In this document: positions 27,167-35,982 of the stretch, in pieces | How positions within the stretch are numbered: position 1 is the stretch's first letter | How the letters are laid out: each line of letters begins with the position of its first letter | Made by a program: the position numbers and the translations under genes | Notes under the pieces: generated by a model | What the model was told of the DNA's origin: nothing | The model's input: the letters and a program-made list of their open reading frames with translations, nothing else | Database searches by the model: none | Assembly: GCA_016124495.1 (NCBI GenBank) | Contig: WGNP01000014.1 | Coordinates: 100,442-164,441, forward strand | DNA length: 64,000 bases | From: Hyphomonas sp. | GTDB lineage: Bacteria; Pseudomonadota; Alphaproteobacteria; Caulobacterales; Hyphomonadaceae | Reading direction: 5' to 3'

Positions 27167-28768
27167 ATGCTTCACAAACTCATTGCCGCCCTCGGCGCGC
27201 TCGCCGTCTCGGCCTGCGCGACGCCGGCCGGCGCCCCGCCCGCACCCGCCACCCCCCTCGCCAGCTACGAAGCCACCGGCTGGCTTGCCAAGACACTCCC
27301 CGAACTCTCCGACGCGCTTATCCGCCGCGAGATCACTTCCGTCGAACTCACGCAGGCCTACCTCGACCGTATCGCCGCCATCGACAGGGCCGGCCCGCGC
27401 CTCCAGTCCATCCTCGCCGTCAACCCGGACGCCCTCGCGCAGGCCGCCGCCAGCGATGCCCGCCGGGCGGGGGGGCAAGTACGCAGCCCGATCGACGGCA
27501 TTCCGGTCCTCCTGAAGGACAACATCGAGTCCGCCGATCCGACGGCGACCACCGCCGGCTCGCGCGCCCTCAAAGACAACATCACCGGGCGCGACAGCCC
27601 GCTCGTGGCCGGCCTGCGCGATCAGGGCGCCATCATCCTCGGCAAGGCCAATCTCAGCCAATGGGCCAATTTCCGCTCCAACCAGTCCCTCAGCGGCTGG
27701 TCCTCCGTGGGCGGACAGGTCCGCAACCCCCACATGCTCGACCGCAACCCCTGCGGCTCCAGCTCCGGCACCGGCGCGGCCGTTGCCGCCTCGCTCGCCG
27801 CCGGCGGCATCGGCACCGAGACCAACGGCTCGATCATCTGCCCCTCCAATGTCAACGGCCTCGTCGGCTTCAAGCCCACCGTCGGCCTCATCCCGCAGGA
27901 CGGCATCGTCCCGATCTCGCCCAGCCAGGACACCGCCGGCCCGATGGAACGCACTGTGCTCGGCGCCGCCTTCCTGCTCGACGCAATGGTGCCCGGAGAG
28001 GCATCGTTCGCGGCGCAGCTCTCCGCGGACGCCCTGAAAGGCGTCCGTATCGGCGTCCTGCGCGCCGCACAAGGTTCGAACCCGGACATCATCGCCCGTT
28101 TCGACGACGCGCTCGGGATAATGCAAGGGCAGGGCGCCGAACTGGTGGAAATCACTGAATTTGATGCGCCGCCGGAATTCTGGCCCGCTTCGCTACTGGT
28201 CCTCGAATACGAGTTCAAGGCCAGTCTCAACACCTATCTCGCCTCCGCGCCGCCCGCCGTGACAACGCGCACGCTGGCGCAGGTCATCGCCTTCAACAAG
28301 GATCACGCAGCCGAAGAACTCGCCCTGTTCGGACAGGACCTGTTCGAATCATCCGATGCCCTTGGTCCGCTTACGGACGAAGCGTACATAAAGGCCCTCG
28401 CCCTGGTCCAGTCGGCCACCCGCGAAAACGGCATCGACAAGCTGCTGGCAGACCACAACGTCTCCGTCCTCGTCGCACCCTCGGGGCCGGTTGCTCCCCG
28501 CGTCGATCCCGTCAACGGTGATGTCTGGCCTGAATGGGCCGGCGCCGGCTGGGCCCCCGCCATCGCCGGCTACCCGAACCTCACCGTCCCGATGGGCGAC
28601 GTCCACGGCGTGCCCGTCGGCATCTCCTTCATGGGCGGCAGGAACACCGACGCCGCCATCCTCGGCTATGGTTATGCCTATGAACAGGCAAGCGGCATCC
28701 GCCTCACCCCGAAATACCTTGAAACCGCCGAAGACCGTCCTGAAATAAATGCAGCCATGCAGAAATGA
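27167..28768 (+). CDS. Amidase-signature enzyme, predicted lipoprotein
   Basis: 533 residues. The N-terminus LHKLIAALGALAVSACATP carries a lipobox (AVSAC), so the protein should be anchored in the envelope. The amidase-signature triad is visible: lysine in VLLKDNIES, the cis-serine in CGSSSGTGAAVAASLA, and the nucleophile in TETNGSIICPS. These enzymes hydrolyse amide bonds of many substrates; an exported lipoprotein form suggests peptide or amide scavenging. AGGGGA lies eight bases before the ATG. No operon partner is close. Confidence 0.88.
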   Translation: MLHKLIAALGALAVSACATPAGAPPAPATPLASYEATGWLAKTLPELSDALIRREITSVELTQAYLDRIAAIDRAGPRLQSILAVNPDALAQAAASDARRAGGQVRSPIDGIPVLLKDNIESADPTATTAGSRALKDNITGRDSPLVAGLRDQGAIILGKANLSQWANFRSNQSLSGWSSVGGQVRNPHMLDRNPCGSSSGTGAAVAASLAAGGIGTETNGSIICPSNVNGLVGFKPTVGLIPQDGIVPISPSQDTAGPMERTVLGAAFLLDAMVPGEASFAAQLSADALKGVRIGVLRAAQGSNPDIIARFDDALGIMQGQGAELVEITEFDAPPEFWPASLLVLEYEFKASLNTYLASAPPAVTTRTLAQVIAFNKDHAAEELALFGQDLFESSDALGPLTDEAYIKALALVQSATRENGIDKLLADHNVSVLVAPSGPVAPRVDPVNGDVWPEWAGAGWAPAIAGYPNLTVPMGDVHGVPVGISFMGGRNTDAAILGYGYAYEQASGIRLTPKYLETAEDRPEINAAMQK

Positions 28769-28854
28769 TCCGGGCCGCCGCAGGGGCGATACCGGGCGAT
28801 GAAATCCTGCAGCAGATTATGAAAAATGAGAATGAATGAGAGGGAGCCGACATT

Positions 28855-28877
28855 CCGCGTGCGTTGAGTGCACGCGG
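28855..28877. repeat. Hairpin, 8-bp perfect stem
   Basis: CCGCGTGC and GCACGCGG flank a 7-base loop about 90 bases after the amidase stop. No T run follows, so it is not a classical intrinsic terminator. Confidence 0.45.
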
Positions 28878-29114
28878 ATGAAGAAGCCTCGAGAGGGCAG
28901 GCGCGGTCAGCGCCCCGGACTTGCGCCAGCAGGAAACACCTCGTCCGCAAAACAAATCCTGACCTCGCCAGGTGCTTGTAAATATTCTTCCCCAATCCTT
29001 CCGCCACACATCAGTGCACGGAGTTATCCTCCATGCATGAACCGTTCTCAAAAAAACTACGCAAACAAAAAGACCCTCACCTCCCGCGGCCCCCCGTTGT
29101 GGGCTCTCGCCCTC

Positions 29115-29204
29115 CTGTTGACACGGGAGAGGGGTTAAGTGGCGGCTCTCTCACCCCCCTCCCGTGTCAGCGGGAGGGGGGGGAGCCCATTGGGCAGCAA
29201 TGGG
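29115..29204. repeat. Cluster of intergenic palindromes
   Basis: Three adjacent inverted repeats are present. The first is an imperfect CTCCTGT/ACGGGAG pair at about 29112-29129. The second is a perfect 11-bp stem, CCCCCCTCCCG (29154-29164) with CGGGAGGGGGG (29171-29181). The third is CCCATTG/CAATGGG (29186-29204). The second resembles the sequence at 27035. This layout is that of REP/BIME-like intergenic repeats. Confidence 0.5.
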
Positions 29205-29363
29205 AGGAGAGGGCCTCAGCCAAACCATGCCAGCCCGGAGAACTGGTCACCCCGAAGCGACTCCTGCCCTCCACGGTTCAAAATCCACCCCTCCCGCGAT
29301 AAAACCCTTGCCAATGCCGCCTACCTTCGGTCAGTTCTGCCCCGGATTGTTGGGAGATGACGA

Positions 29364-30983
29364 ATGACGGATGCACCGGTGGCGGCAAAGCAAAAAGGTT
29401 TCCTCGGTTTTGTGGAGCGTACGGGCAACAAGCTGCCTGACCCCGTTTTCCTGTTCTTCTACCTGATCTTCTTCCTCATAGCCGTTTCGGCGGCTGCCGC
29501 AGCCTTCGGGGTTTCGGCCGTCCACCCGACACAGGTGAACGAAGACGGCTCGCCCGTCATTGTCTCCGCAGCAAGCCTTCTGTCTCCGGCCAATCTCCAG
29601 CGCCTGTTCGTCGAAATGCCGGCGACGTTCACCCATTTTCACCCGCTCGGTTTCGTCCTGATCGTGATGCTCGGGGCCGGGGTCGCCGAACGCTCCGGCT
29701 TCTTTGCCAGCGGCATGCGCGCCGCCGTGCGCGGCGCGCCGAAACATCTTCTGACACCGGTCGTCGCGTTCATCGCCATGCTCTCGAACCACGCTTCCGA
29801 CGCCGGCTATGTCGTTCTGATTCCGCTGGCCGCCGTTCTTTTTGCGGCGGCGGGTCGCCACCCCCTGGCCGGTATCGCGGCCGCCTTCGCCGGTGTATCG
29901 GGCGGCTTCTCGGCCAACATCACGCCGGGCCAGCTCGACGCCTTGCTGCTCGGCATCACGCAAACGGCTGTCGATTCCTCCGGCATCGTCGAGAATTACT
30001 CCGTCAACATTGCCGGCAACTGGTGGTTTATCATCGGCCTGACCTTCGTATTCCTGCCAGTTATCTGGTTCGTGACCGACCGGATCATCGAGCCGCGTCT
30101 CGGCCCCTGGCAGGCCGGTCCTGAACATGCCGCCCAGTTTGCTGAAAACGACAAGCCACTCGACAAGGGCCAGAGCCGGGGCCTCGCCATGGCCGGGTTC
30201 GCCACGCTGGGTGTCGTCGCGCTCTGGATCTTCCTGACCATTGGGCCGGGTACACCGCTGATCAATGAAGCGGCCTGCGAGCCGGGTACTGTTGCGGCCG
30301 GCACATGTTCGGTCCACCTGACGCTCGACCCGTTCTACAAATCGCTCGTCGCAGCCTTCTTCCTGATCTTCCTGTTTGCAGGCTGGGCCTACGGCGCCAG
30401 CGCCGGGACAATCAAGAACCACCGCGACCTCGTCGGCATGATGGCCGAGGGGATGAAGGAGATGGGCTACTATCTCGTGCTGGCCTTTGCGGTCTCGCAT
30501 TTCGTGGCGATGTTCAACTGGTCAAACCTCGGCCTCATCGGCGCCGTACACGGCGCCGGCGCGATCAGCGAAAGCGGCCTTCCACTGTGGGCCGTGATTG
30601 GAATCACGATCCTGTTCACGGCTTTCCTGAACCTGTTCGTCGGATCGGCGAGCGCCAAGTGGGCGTTGCTCGCGCCGATCCTGGTGCCGATGCTTATGCT
30701 GCTCGGTGTCAGCCCGGAAGGCACGACGGCCGCCTACCGCGTCGGCGACGGGGCCACAAACATCATCACGCCATTGATGGTTTACTTCCCGCTGATCCTG
30801 ATCTTCTGCCAGCGCTGGGTGAAGTCGTTCGGTCTGGGCAGCCTCACGGCACTGATGCTGCCCTATTCGATCTGGCTCCTGATTTCCGGCACGATCATGA
30901 CAGTCGCCTGGTTCATGCTGGAACTCCCGCTGGGGCCCGGAGCAGGCGTCCTCTACACCCTGCCGGAGATCGCCACCCCCTGA
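29364..30983 (+). CDS. AbgT-family transporter
   Basis: 539 residues with about a dozen membrane helices. The opening GFLGFVERTGNKLPDPVFLFFY and the segment MLSNHASDAGYVVLIPLAAVLF are hallmarks of the AbgT family. GVSGGFSANITPGQLD, GSASAKWALLAPILVPM and YRVGDGATNIITPLMVYFP are the conserved hairpins. E. coli AbgT imports p-aminobenzoyl-glutamate, and other members export sulfonamides. Direction and substrate here are unknown. A folate-related role would fit the methionine/folate genes 5 kb away, but that is only suggestive. The next gene is another permease 97 bases on. Confidence 0.9.
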   Translation: MTDAPVAAKQKGFLGFVERTGNKLPDPVFLFFYLIFFLIAVSAAAAAFGVSAVHPTQVNEDGSPVIVSAASLLSPANLQRLFVEMPATFTHFHPLGFVLIVMLGAGVAERSGFFASGMRAAVRGAPKHLLTPVVAFIAMLSNHASDAGYVVLIPLAAVLFAAAGRHPLAGIAAAFAGVSGGFSANITPGQLDALLLGITQTAVDSSGIVENYSVNIAGNWWFIIGLTFVFLPVIWFVTDRIIEPRLGPWQAGPEHAAQFAENDKPLDKGQSRGLAMAGFATLGVVALWIFLTIGPGTPLINEAACEPGTVAAGTCSVHLTLDPFYKSLVAAFFLIFLFAGWAYGASAGTIKNHRDLVGMMAEGMKEMGYYLVLAFAVSHFVAMFNWSNLGLIGAVHGAGAISESGLPLWAVIGITILFTAFLNLFVGSASAKWALLAPILVPMLMLLGVSPEGTTAAYRVGDGATNIITPLMVYFPLILIFCQRWVKSFGLGSLTALMLPYSIWLLISGTIMTVAWFMLELPLGPGAGVLYTLPEIATP

Positions 30984-31080
30984 CCTTAAGGAAATCGCGA
31001 GTGCTGAACATATGCATTTGCAACCCTGTTTGACAGGAGTATGAGCCGGTTCCTCATCAGTCTCGGGGGAGGTGTATTTC

Positions 31081-32433
31081 ATGTTTTTGAGTTTCGACCG
31101 GGCTCGTTTGCGTGCCGGCAGCATGGGTCTTCGTGTGGCCGCACTGGCCGCAGGCGCGTTCACCTTTGCCCTTCCGGCCCTGGCCGAAACGGCAGGCGGC
31201 CCGCTCGCCGGCACTATCCCCGCGCATGTGGGGCCGGTCCCGGTTGACTTCATCCTGTTCGCGCTGACACTTCTGGGCGTTGCTGTTTTCCACCACCGCG
31301 TGTTCACCGTCGCGGTGACCGGTCTTAGCGCCATCCTCGCCTGGAAATTCCTGGTCGTTGGCTTCAAGCACGGCGCGGGCCTGGGCGGCCTTACCGCGCA
31401 CATGAACCATGAATGGGTCGTTCTGGCGAACCTGTTCCTGCTGCTGCTCGGCTTTGCGGTCCTGTCGCGGCACTTCGAAACATCCAACGTGCCGGAAAAA
31501 ATCCCTGCCATCCTGCCGGACAACTGGATGGGCGGCGTTGTTCTGCTCGCCCTCGTCTTCATCCTGTCGAGCTTCCTGGACAACATCGCCGCCGCCATGA
31601 TCGGCGGTATCGTTGCCAAGGCCGTGTTCGATGACCGGGTACACATCGGCTACATTGCGGCCATCGTTGCCGCGTCGAACGCTGGCGGTGCCGGTTCGGT
31701 TGTCGGTGACACGACAACCACAATGATGTGGATCGACGGCGTAAGCCCGCTCGACGTGCTTCACGCTTATGTGGCTTCGTTCGTGGCGCTTGCGGTCATT
31801 TCGGTTCCGGCCGCGATGGCGCAGCAGAAGTACCAGCCGATCCAGGCGCGCGCAGACGAGAGCGTGTCGATCGACTGGGGCCGGGTGTTTGTTGTGGTCG
31901 CGATCCTCGTGACGGCCATCGGCTCGAACGTCGTCGCCAACCTATACGCCCCGCACCTGCTCGACCTGATGCCGGTCATCGGTGTCGGCGTCTGGGCGGC
32001 CATCGCAGCGACCGCGCTCTTCCGCAAGCCGGACTGGAGCATCGTCTCGTCGTCGCTCAAGGGCACCCTGTTCCTGCTCTGCCTCGTGATGTCAGCCTCG
32101 CTGATGCCGGTCGAAAGCCTGCCCACTGCGAGCTGGCAGAGCACGATGGGCCTCGGCTTCGTCTCGGCCGTGTTCGACAACATTCCGCTGACGGCGCTCG
32201 CGCTCGCTCAGGGTGGTTATGACTGGGGCATGCTCGCCTTCGCGGTCGGCTTCGGCGGCTCGATGATGTGGTTCGGCTCGTCGGCTGGCGTGGCCATCAC
32301 CAATATCTTCCCGGATGCAAAGTCCGTTTGGAAATGGGTCACGCAGGGATGGTTCGTGATCCTGGCTTATATTGTGGGCTTCATGGTGCTGTACCTGACC
32401 CTTGGCTGGCACCCCCACGAACCCCACGCCTGA
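31081..32433 (+). CDS. Ion-transporter superfamily permease (NhaD/ArsB/citrate-transporter type)
   Basis: 450 residues. A signal-like first helix (LRVAALAAGAFTFALPALAE) is followed by about eleven membrane helices. Two inverted-topology repeats carry the key hairpins: SSFLDNIAAAMIGG with VGDTTTTMMWI, and SAVFDNIPLTALAL with GGSMMWFGSSAGVAI. These FDNxxxT motifs are typical of NhaD sodium/proton antiporters and the ArsB/citrate-transporter group. GGGGGAGG eight bases upstream fixes the ATG at 31081. A strong bidirectional terminator follows its stop. The substrate is not certain; NhaD-like Na+/H+ exchange is my first guess. Confidence 0.8.
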   Translation: MFLSFDRARLRAGSMGLRVAALAAGAFTFALPALAETAGGPLAGTIPAHVGPVPVDFILFALTLLGVAVFHHRVFTVAVTGLSAILAWKFLVVGFKHGAGLGGLTAHMNHEWVVLANLFLLLLGFAVLSRHFETSNVPEKIPAILPDNWMGGVVLLALVFILSSFLDNIAAAMIGGIVAKAVFDDRVHIGYIAAIVAASNAGGAGSVVGDTTTTMMWIDGVSPLDVLHAYVASFVALAVISVPAAMAQQKYQPIQARADESVSIDWGRVFVVVAILVTAIGSNVVANLYAPHLLDLMPVIGVGVWAAIAATALFRKPDWSIVSSSLKGTLFLLCLVMSASLMPVESLPTASWQSTMGLGFVSAVFDNIPLTALALAQGGYDWGMLAFAVGFGGSMMWFGSSAGVAITNIFPDAKSVWKWVTQGWFVILAYIVGFMVLYLTLGWHPHEPHA

Positions 32434-32452
32434 GGCGCTGGTAGAAAAGAAA

Positions 32453-32483
32453 GGCCCGCCCCGAGCTATCGGGGCGGGCCTTT
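32453..32483. terminator. Bidirectional intrinsic terminator
   Basis: GGCCCGCCCCGA pairs perfectly with TCGGGGCGGGCC around a 4-base loop. TTT follows on the plus strand, and an A-rich flank on the left gives a T-rich tail on the minus strand. It serves the permease gene and the convergent mlaC. Confidence 0.8.
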
Positions 32484-32503
32484 CAATTCCGGCGAAGCCT
32501 GAA

Positions 32504-33130
32504 TTAGCTGCGGGTCTTGGCTTTTAGGTCTGCCGTCATCGAGTCGATCTTCCTGATCAGCTTGTCGGCAGAGCCATTATTGTTGTCCAGCAGGGCGATG
32601 AACTGCGCGCGCTGTTCGATGGCCAGCCAGATCAGGTTGCCATCAAGGTTCAGGGCCACGTCGACAACCTGGTAGTTGCCTTCCTTGCCCTGCACCCGCC
32701 AGCGGACATCCATGTCCTTGCCATCCTGGCGCTTGATCACCGTGTTGACGATCGAGTCCGTTTCCGAACGGTCGACCGAGTTCTTCACCACCACCGCTTC
32801 GCCGCGGTAGGCATCCAGCTGGTATTCATAAACGGCCAGCGCATATGCGCGGAACGCCTTGCGGTACCTGGTGAGCTCGGCCTCGGTGAACCGGCGGCCG
32901 TACTTGCCGATGACGAAGTTCGATACGGCATCGAGATTGGTGAACTTGTCCATGTAGCCGCTGAACGCGGCGGTGCGCTGGGCCGCCGAAAGGTCCGGGT
33001 TGTTGAGCGACTTGAGCACTTCGCTGGCGTTTTTCTGGACATAGGCCTCGGTGCGCGCATCCGCAAAGGCGGGCATCGCGCTGGCCAGAAGGACCGAAGC
33101 GGCAAAAACGGAACGGCTCAGGTGTTTCAC
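32504..33130 (-). CDS. mlaC: MlaC-like periplasmic phospholipid-binding protein
   Basis: 208 residues with a Sec signal peptide (SRSVFAASVLLASAMPAFA). The mature protein matches the Ttg2D/MlaC family: FVIGKYGRRFTEAELTRYRKAFRAY, VVVKNSVDRSETDSIVNTV, and VRWRVQGKEGNYQVVDVALNL followed by LIWLAIEQRAQF. MlaC carries phospholipids between the outer-membrane MlaA complex and the inner-membrane MlaFEDB transporter. It lies 30 bases after mlaA on the same strand. The mlaFED genes are not in this window. Confidence 0.9.
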   Translation of the reverse strand: MKHLSRSVFAASVLLASAMPAFADARTEAYVQKNASEVLKSLNNPDLSAAQRTAAFSGYMDKFTNLDAVSNFVIGKYGRRFTEAELTRYRKAFRAYALAVYEYQLDAYRGEAVVVKNSVDRSETDSIVNTVIKRQDGKDMDVRWRVQGKEGNYQVVDVALNLDGNLIWLAIEQRAQFIALLDNNNGSADKLIRKIDSMTADLKAKTRS

Positions 33131-33160
33131 GAGAATTCTCCTCTTTCCGGCGGCAGGGAC

Positions 33161-33913
33161 TTAATCTTCAATCTCGTCGAAATCCGGGAGATCGTCGTAA
33201 GCTTCCGCCTCATTGACCCTGCCATTAGCAATCGCTGCCTGACGCTGGGATGAATAAAGACGCCGGAGGGCCACATAGGGCTCCGGCTGCGCATTGAGGG
33301 TGTCGATCTGGTCATCAAACCGGATACGGGCATTCAGGGCACCGATGATCCCCATGCCGCCACGCACGGCCAGGTCGGTGTCCTCGTCATTGTCGATCTC
33401 GACCCAGGTCAGGGGATCCAGGGCGCGGTCCACACCCGTGCCGACCAGATCGCGCGGCGTCGTGGGGCCGAGGATGGGCATTACGAGGAAGGGCCCGCTT
33501 TCGACGCCCCAGACGGCAAGCGTCTGGCCGAAATCTTCGGAATGGTGCTCGATCCCGAAATGATCGGCCGCGTCCCAGAAGCCGAGCAGGCCGACCGTGG
33601 AGTTGATCGTGAAGCGGGCGACGGTATTTCCGGCCCGCGACGGTTCCGATTGCAGCACGTCGTTGGCGAGGATGACCGGGGCGCGCAGGTTACGCAGGAA
33701 ATCTCCGGCGCGGTCGCGCGCAAACCCGGGCGTCACCGTCTTGTAGACCGTGGCAGCGGGGCTGATCGCGTATTTGTCGACCCCGTTGTTGAAGGCGAAC
33801 ATCTGCCGGTTGAGCCCTTCATACGGGTCGGCCATCTCTCCCGGGGCGGCCGGAGCGGTCGCGCAGGCCGTGAGGGCGAGTGAGGCCAAGGCGGCGCCGG
33901 CATGCAGTTTCAT
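33161..33913 (-). CDS. mlaA: MlaA (VacJ) outer-membrane lipoprotein
   Basis: 250 residues. Lipobox LALTAC near residue 16 and the family core DPYEGLNRQMFAFNNGVDKY are visible, followed by RDRAGDFLRNLRAPV, VARFTINSTVGLLGFWD, DFGQTLAVWGVESGPFLVMP and LGPTTPRDLVG. MlaA removes misplaced phospholipids from the outer leaflet of the outer membrane and hands them to MlaC. The start at 33913 places the lipobox correctly; a longer frame to 34066 would bury it. The acidic C-terminus ends DDLPDFDEIED. It is transcribed divergently from the methionine operon. Confidence 0.92.
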   Translation of the reverse strand: MKLHAGAALASLALTACATAPAAPGEMADPYEGLNRQMFAFNNGVDKYAISPAATVYKTVTPGFARDRAGDFLRNLRAPVILANDVLQSEPSRAGNTVARFTINSTVGLLGFWDAADHFGIEHHSEDFGQTLAVWGVESGPFLVMPILGPTTPRDLVGTGVDRALDPLTWVEIDNDEDTDLAVRGGMGIIGALNARIRFDDQIDTLNAQPEPYVALRRLYSSQRQAAIANGRVNEAEAYDDLPDFDEIED

Positions 33914-34063
33914 GGTAGGGTTTCCTGCAAATACGGCTGCTAGATGGAGAGTGTGGACAGAAGCTTCAACGGGTAGACGGGGTCGGGGCATTCGAAACCA
34001 GAGTTGACGCAAAACTGTTGAGAATGTCTGACAGGTCATACCGTCAGAACTATGTTGCCAGAT

Positions 34064-34085
34064 CATATAAATGATTGTTTATATG
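34064..34085 (+). promoter_or_regulatory. Probable ArsR-family operator, perfect 8+8 palindrome
   Basis: CATATAAA and TTTATATG are exact complements around TGATTG, ending nine bases before the start codon of the ArsR-methyltransferase gene. AT-rich palindromes of this kind are typical ArsR-family operators. SahR, the ArsR-type regulator of methionine genes in proteobacteria, is known for S-adenosylhomocysteine response. Autoregulation and control of the downstream metF-metH genes is inferred. Confidence 0.6.
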
Positions 34086-34093
34086 CTTCCGCA

Positions 34094-35068
34094 ATGACCA
34101 CTTTCGATGATCTCCTCGAAAAGCTGAAAGCAGCGGGCGAGCCGACCCGGCTGCGCCTGCTTGCGTTGTTACGGGAGAACGACCTGTCGGTGGGCGAACT
34201 GGTGCAGGTGCTGGGGCAGAGCCAGCCGCGGCTGTCCCACCACCTGAAGAACCTGTCCGAGGCGGGCCTCGCCGAGCGGTTGCCGGAAGGCGCCTTTGTC
34301 TTCTACCGCGCCGCCCGATCCGGCGCGGGCGCCGCTTTCCTGGACCATCTGTTTTCGCAGACGCGCCCTGATGCGCCGGAATTCCGGGAAGACCGGGACA
34401 AGCTGCGCGCAGTGATTGCCGCGCGGGCCGCATCGGCCGAGGCCTATTTCTCCAGTATTGCCGAAACCTGGGATGGCCTGCGCGCGCTGCATTTTCCCAA
34501 CGAAGCGATCGAGGAGGCGCTGCTCGACCTTGCCGGGCCGGGTCCCTACCGCCGCGTGGTGGATTTCGGAACCGGGACGGGGCGTATGCTGCTGTTGTTC
34601 TCCGGCCGCGCGGCCGAGTCCGAAGGCATCGATTTCAGCCACCGGATGCTGACCGTGGCGCGCGCCAATCTGGAGCGCGCGGGTGTCAGCAACAGCCGGG
34701 TGCGGTTCGGCGACGTGACGGCGGCGCCTTTCGAGGATGCCTCAGCGGATCTCCTGATCGTACACCAGGTGCTGCACTATCTGGACACGCCCGGTGACGC
34801 GATCGCCGAGGCGGCACGCGTGCTCATGCCGGGCGGCCGCCTGCTGGTGATCGACTTTGCGCCGCACGATCTTGAATTCCTGCGCGCCGAACATGGCCAC
34901 CGCCGGCTTGGCGTGCGCCATGACGCGCTGACCGATTGGGCCGCGCAGGCGGGCCTGACTTTAGAGGCGCCGCGCTCGTTCGATCCGCCGACGCCCGGCG
35001 CGCCGGGACTTACCGTCAACATCTGGCGGGCTACCAAGCCCGCCCTTTCCAGGGCAAGAGCGGCATGA
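34094..35068 (+). CDS. ArsR-type regulator fused to a SAM-dependent methyltransferase domain
   Basis: 324 residues. The N-terminal winged helix (EPTRLRLLALL, SVGELVQVLGQSQPRLSHH, about residues 15-75) is ArsR-like but lacks metal-binding cysteines. From about residue 140 there is a class I methyltransferase domain with SAM motif VVDFGTGTGRMLLLF, acidic motif GIDFSH, GDVTAAPFED and LMPGGRLLVIDFAPH. Such fusions stand before metF in several alphaproteobacteria and are thought to sense SAM or SAH. The start at 34094 lies just behind the palindrome at 34064-34085. Its stop overlaps the metF start (ATGA), so it is the first gene of the methionine operon. Whether the methyltransferase domain is catalytic or only a ligand sensor is open. 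Confidence 0.85.
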   Translation: MTTFDDLLEKLKAAGEPTRLRLLALLRENDLSVGELVQVLGQSQPRLSHHLKNLSEAGLAERLPEGAFVFYRAARSGAGAAFLDHLFSQTRPDAPEFREDRDKLRAVIAARAASAEAYFSSIAETWDGLRALHFPNEAIEEALLDLAGPGPYRRVVDFGTGTGRMLLLFSGRAAESEGIDFSHRMLTVARANLERAGVSNSRVRFGDVTAAPFEDASADLLIVHQVLHYLDTPGDAIAEAARVLMPGGRLLVIDFAPHDLEFLRAEHGHRRLGVRHDALTDWAAQAGLTLEAPRSFDPPTPGAPGLTVNIWRATKPALSRARAA

Positions 35069-35979
35069 TCCGTACACTGACACAAACCGACCGAAATGCC
35101 GAGCCACTGCGCGTCTCGTTCGAGTTCTTCCCCCCAAAAAGCGAGGGTATGTTCGCAAGGCTTTGGGACACAATCAAGCGGCTGGAGCCCATGGCGCCGG
35201 ACTTCGTGTCCGTCACCTATGGCGCCGGCGGCTCGACGCGCGAGCGCACGCACGACACTGTGCGCCGGATCGCGGCGGAGACGAGCCTGCGCGCGGCGGC
35301 GCACCTGACCTGTGTCAGCGCAACCAGGGAAGACGTGCTGACGATCGCCGAGGGATACTGGCAGGCGGGCGTGAAACATATCGTGGCACTGCGGGGCGAT
35401 CCGCCGGCGGGCATGGGCGCGAAGTATGAGCCGCATCCGGGCGGGTTTCTGGACTCGGTGGACCTCATCCGCGGGCTGAGGGCGCACCGGCCGGAACTCG
35501 GCAAGTGTTTCGAGATTTCGGTGTCCTGCTATCCGGAGCTGCATCCCGAGAACAAGGGCTGGGCCGCCGAGATCGCTTACCTGAAAGCTAAGCAGGACGC
35601 GGGTGCCGACCGGGCGATCACGCAGTTCTTCTTCGAGCCGGACGTCTATTTCGAGTTCCTCGAGCGCGCGCGGGCCGGCGGCGTAACGCTGCCGATCGTG
35701 CCGGGCATCATGCTGCAGCCGAATTTCACCGGCCTGAAGCGCATCTCTGCACTTTGCGGCGCCAGCGTGCCGCACTGGCTGGAGCGCCTCTACGAAGGCC
35801 TGGAGGAAGATGACGAGACGCGCGATCTCGTGACCGCGACCGTGGCGGCGGAGCTTTGCCACAAGCTGCACGAGCGCGGCGTGCGCGACTTCCATTTCTA
35901 TACCCTGAACCGGGCAAGTCTGGCGCTGTCGACCTGCCGGCTGCTCGGCCTGAAGCCCAAAACTGCAAAGGCAGCCTGA
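35065..35979 (+). CDS. metF: 5,10-methylenetetrahydrofolate reductase
   Basis: 304 residues, TIM-barrel flavoprotein that makes 5-methyl-THF for methionine synthase. Conserved parts are SFEFFPPKSEGM with the catalytic glutamate, SVTYGAGGSTRERT, AHLTCVSATREDV, VALRGDPPAG, ADRAITQFFFEPDVYFEF, and PGIMLQPNF near the end of the barrel. FHFYTLNRASL is the usual C-terminal motif. The ATG overlaps the stop of the regulator by ATGA, and the next gene (metH part 1) starts four bases after the stop. Confidence 0.95.
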   Translation: MIRTLTQTDRNAEPLRVSFEFFPPKSEGMFARLWDTIKRLEPMAPDFVSVTYGAGGSTRERTHDTVRRIAAETSLRAAAHLTCVSATREDVLTIAEGYWQAGVKHIVALRGDPPAGMGAKYEPHPGGFLDSVDLIRGLRAHRPELGKCFEISVSCYPELHPENKGWAAEIAYLKAKQDAGADRAITQFFFEPDVYFEFLERARAGGVTLPIVPGIMLQPNFTGLKRISALCGASVPHWLERLYEGLEEDDETRDLVTATVAAELCHKLHERGVRDFHFYTLNRASLALSTCRLLGLKPKTAKAA

Positions 35980-35982
35980 TCC

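Larger units (their letters stand above)
28769..29363. other. 595-base gene-free stretch rich in inverted repeats
   Basis: This stretch lies between the amidase and the AbgT-like transporter. It holds a hairpin at 28855-28877 and a hairpin cluster at 29115-29204. Short open frames cross it, but their translations are proline/arginine-rich and follow the repeats, so I do not call genes. Confidence 0.55.

Noticed and set aside
31014..31046. Ten-codon frame (MHLQPCLTGV) that could be a leader peptide before the permease gene
   Set aside because: No ribosome site before it and no attenuator hairpin after it.
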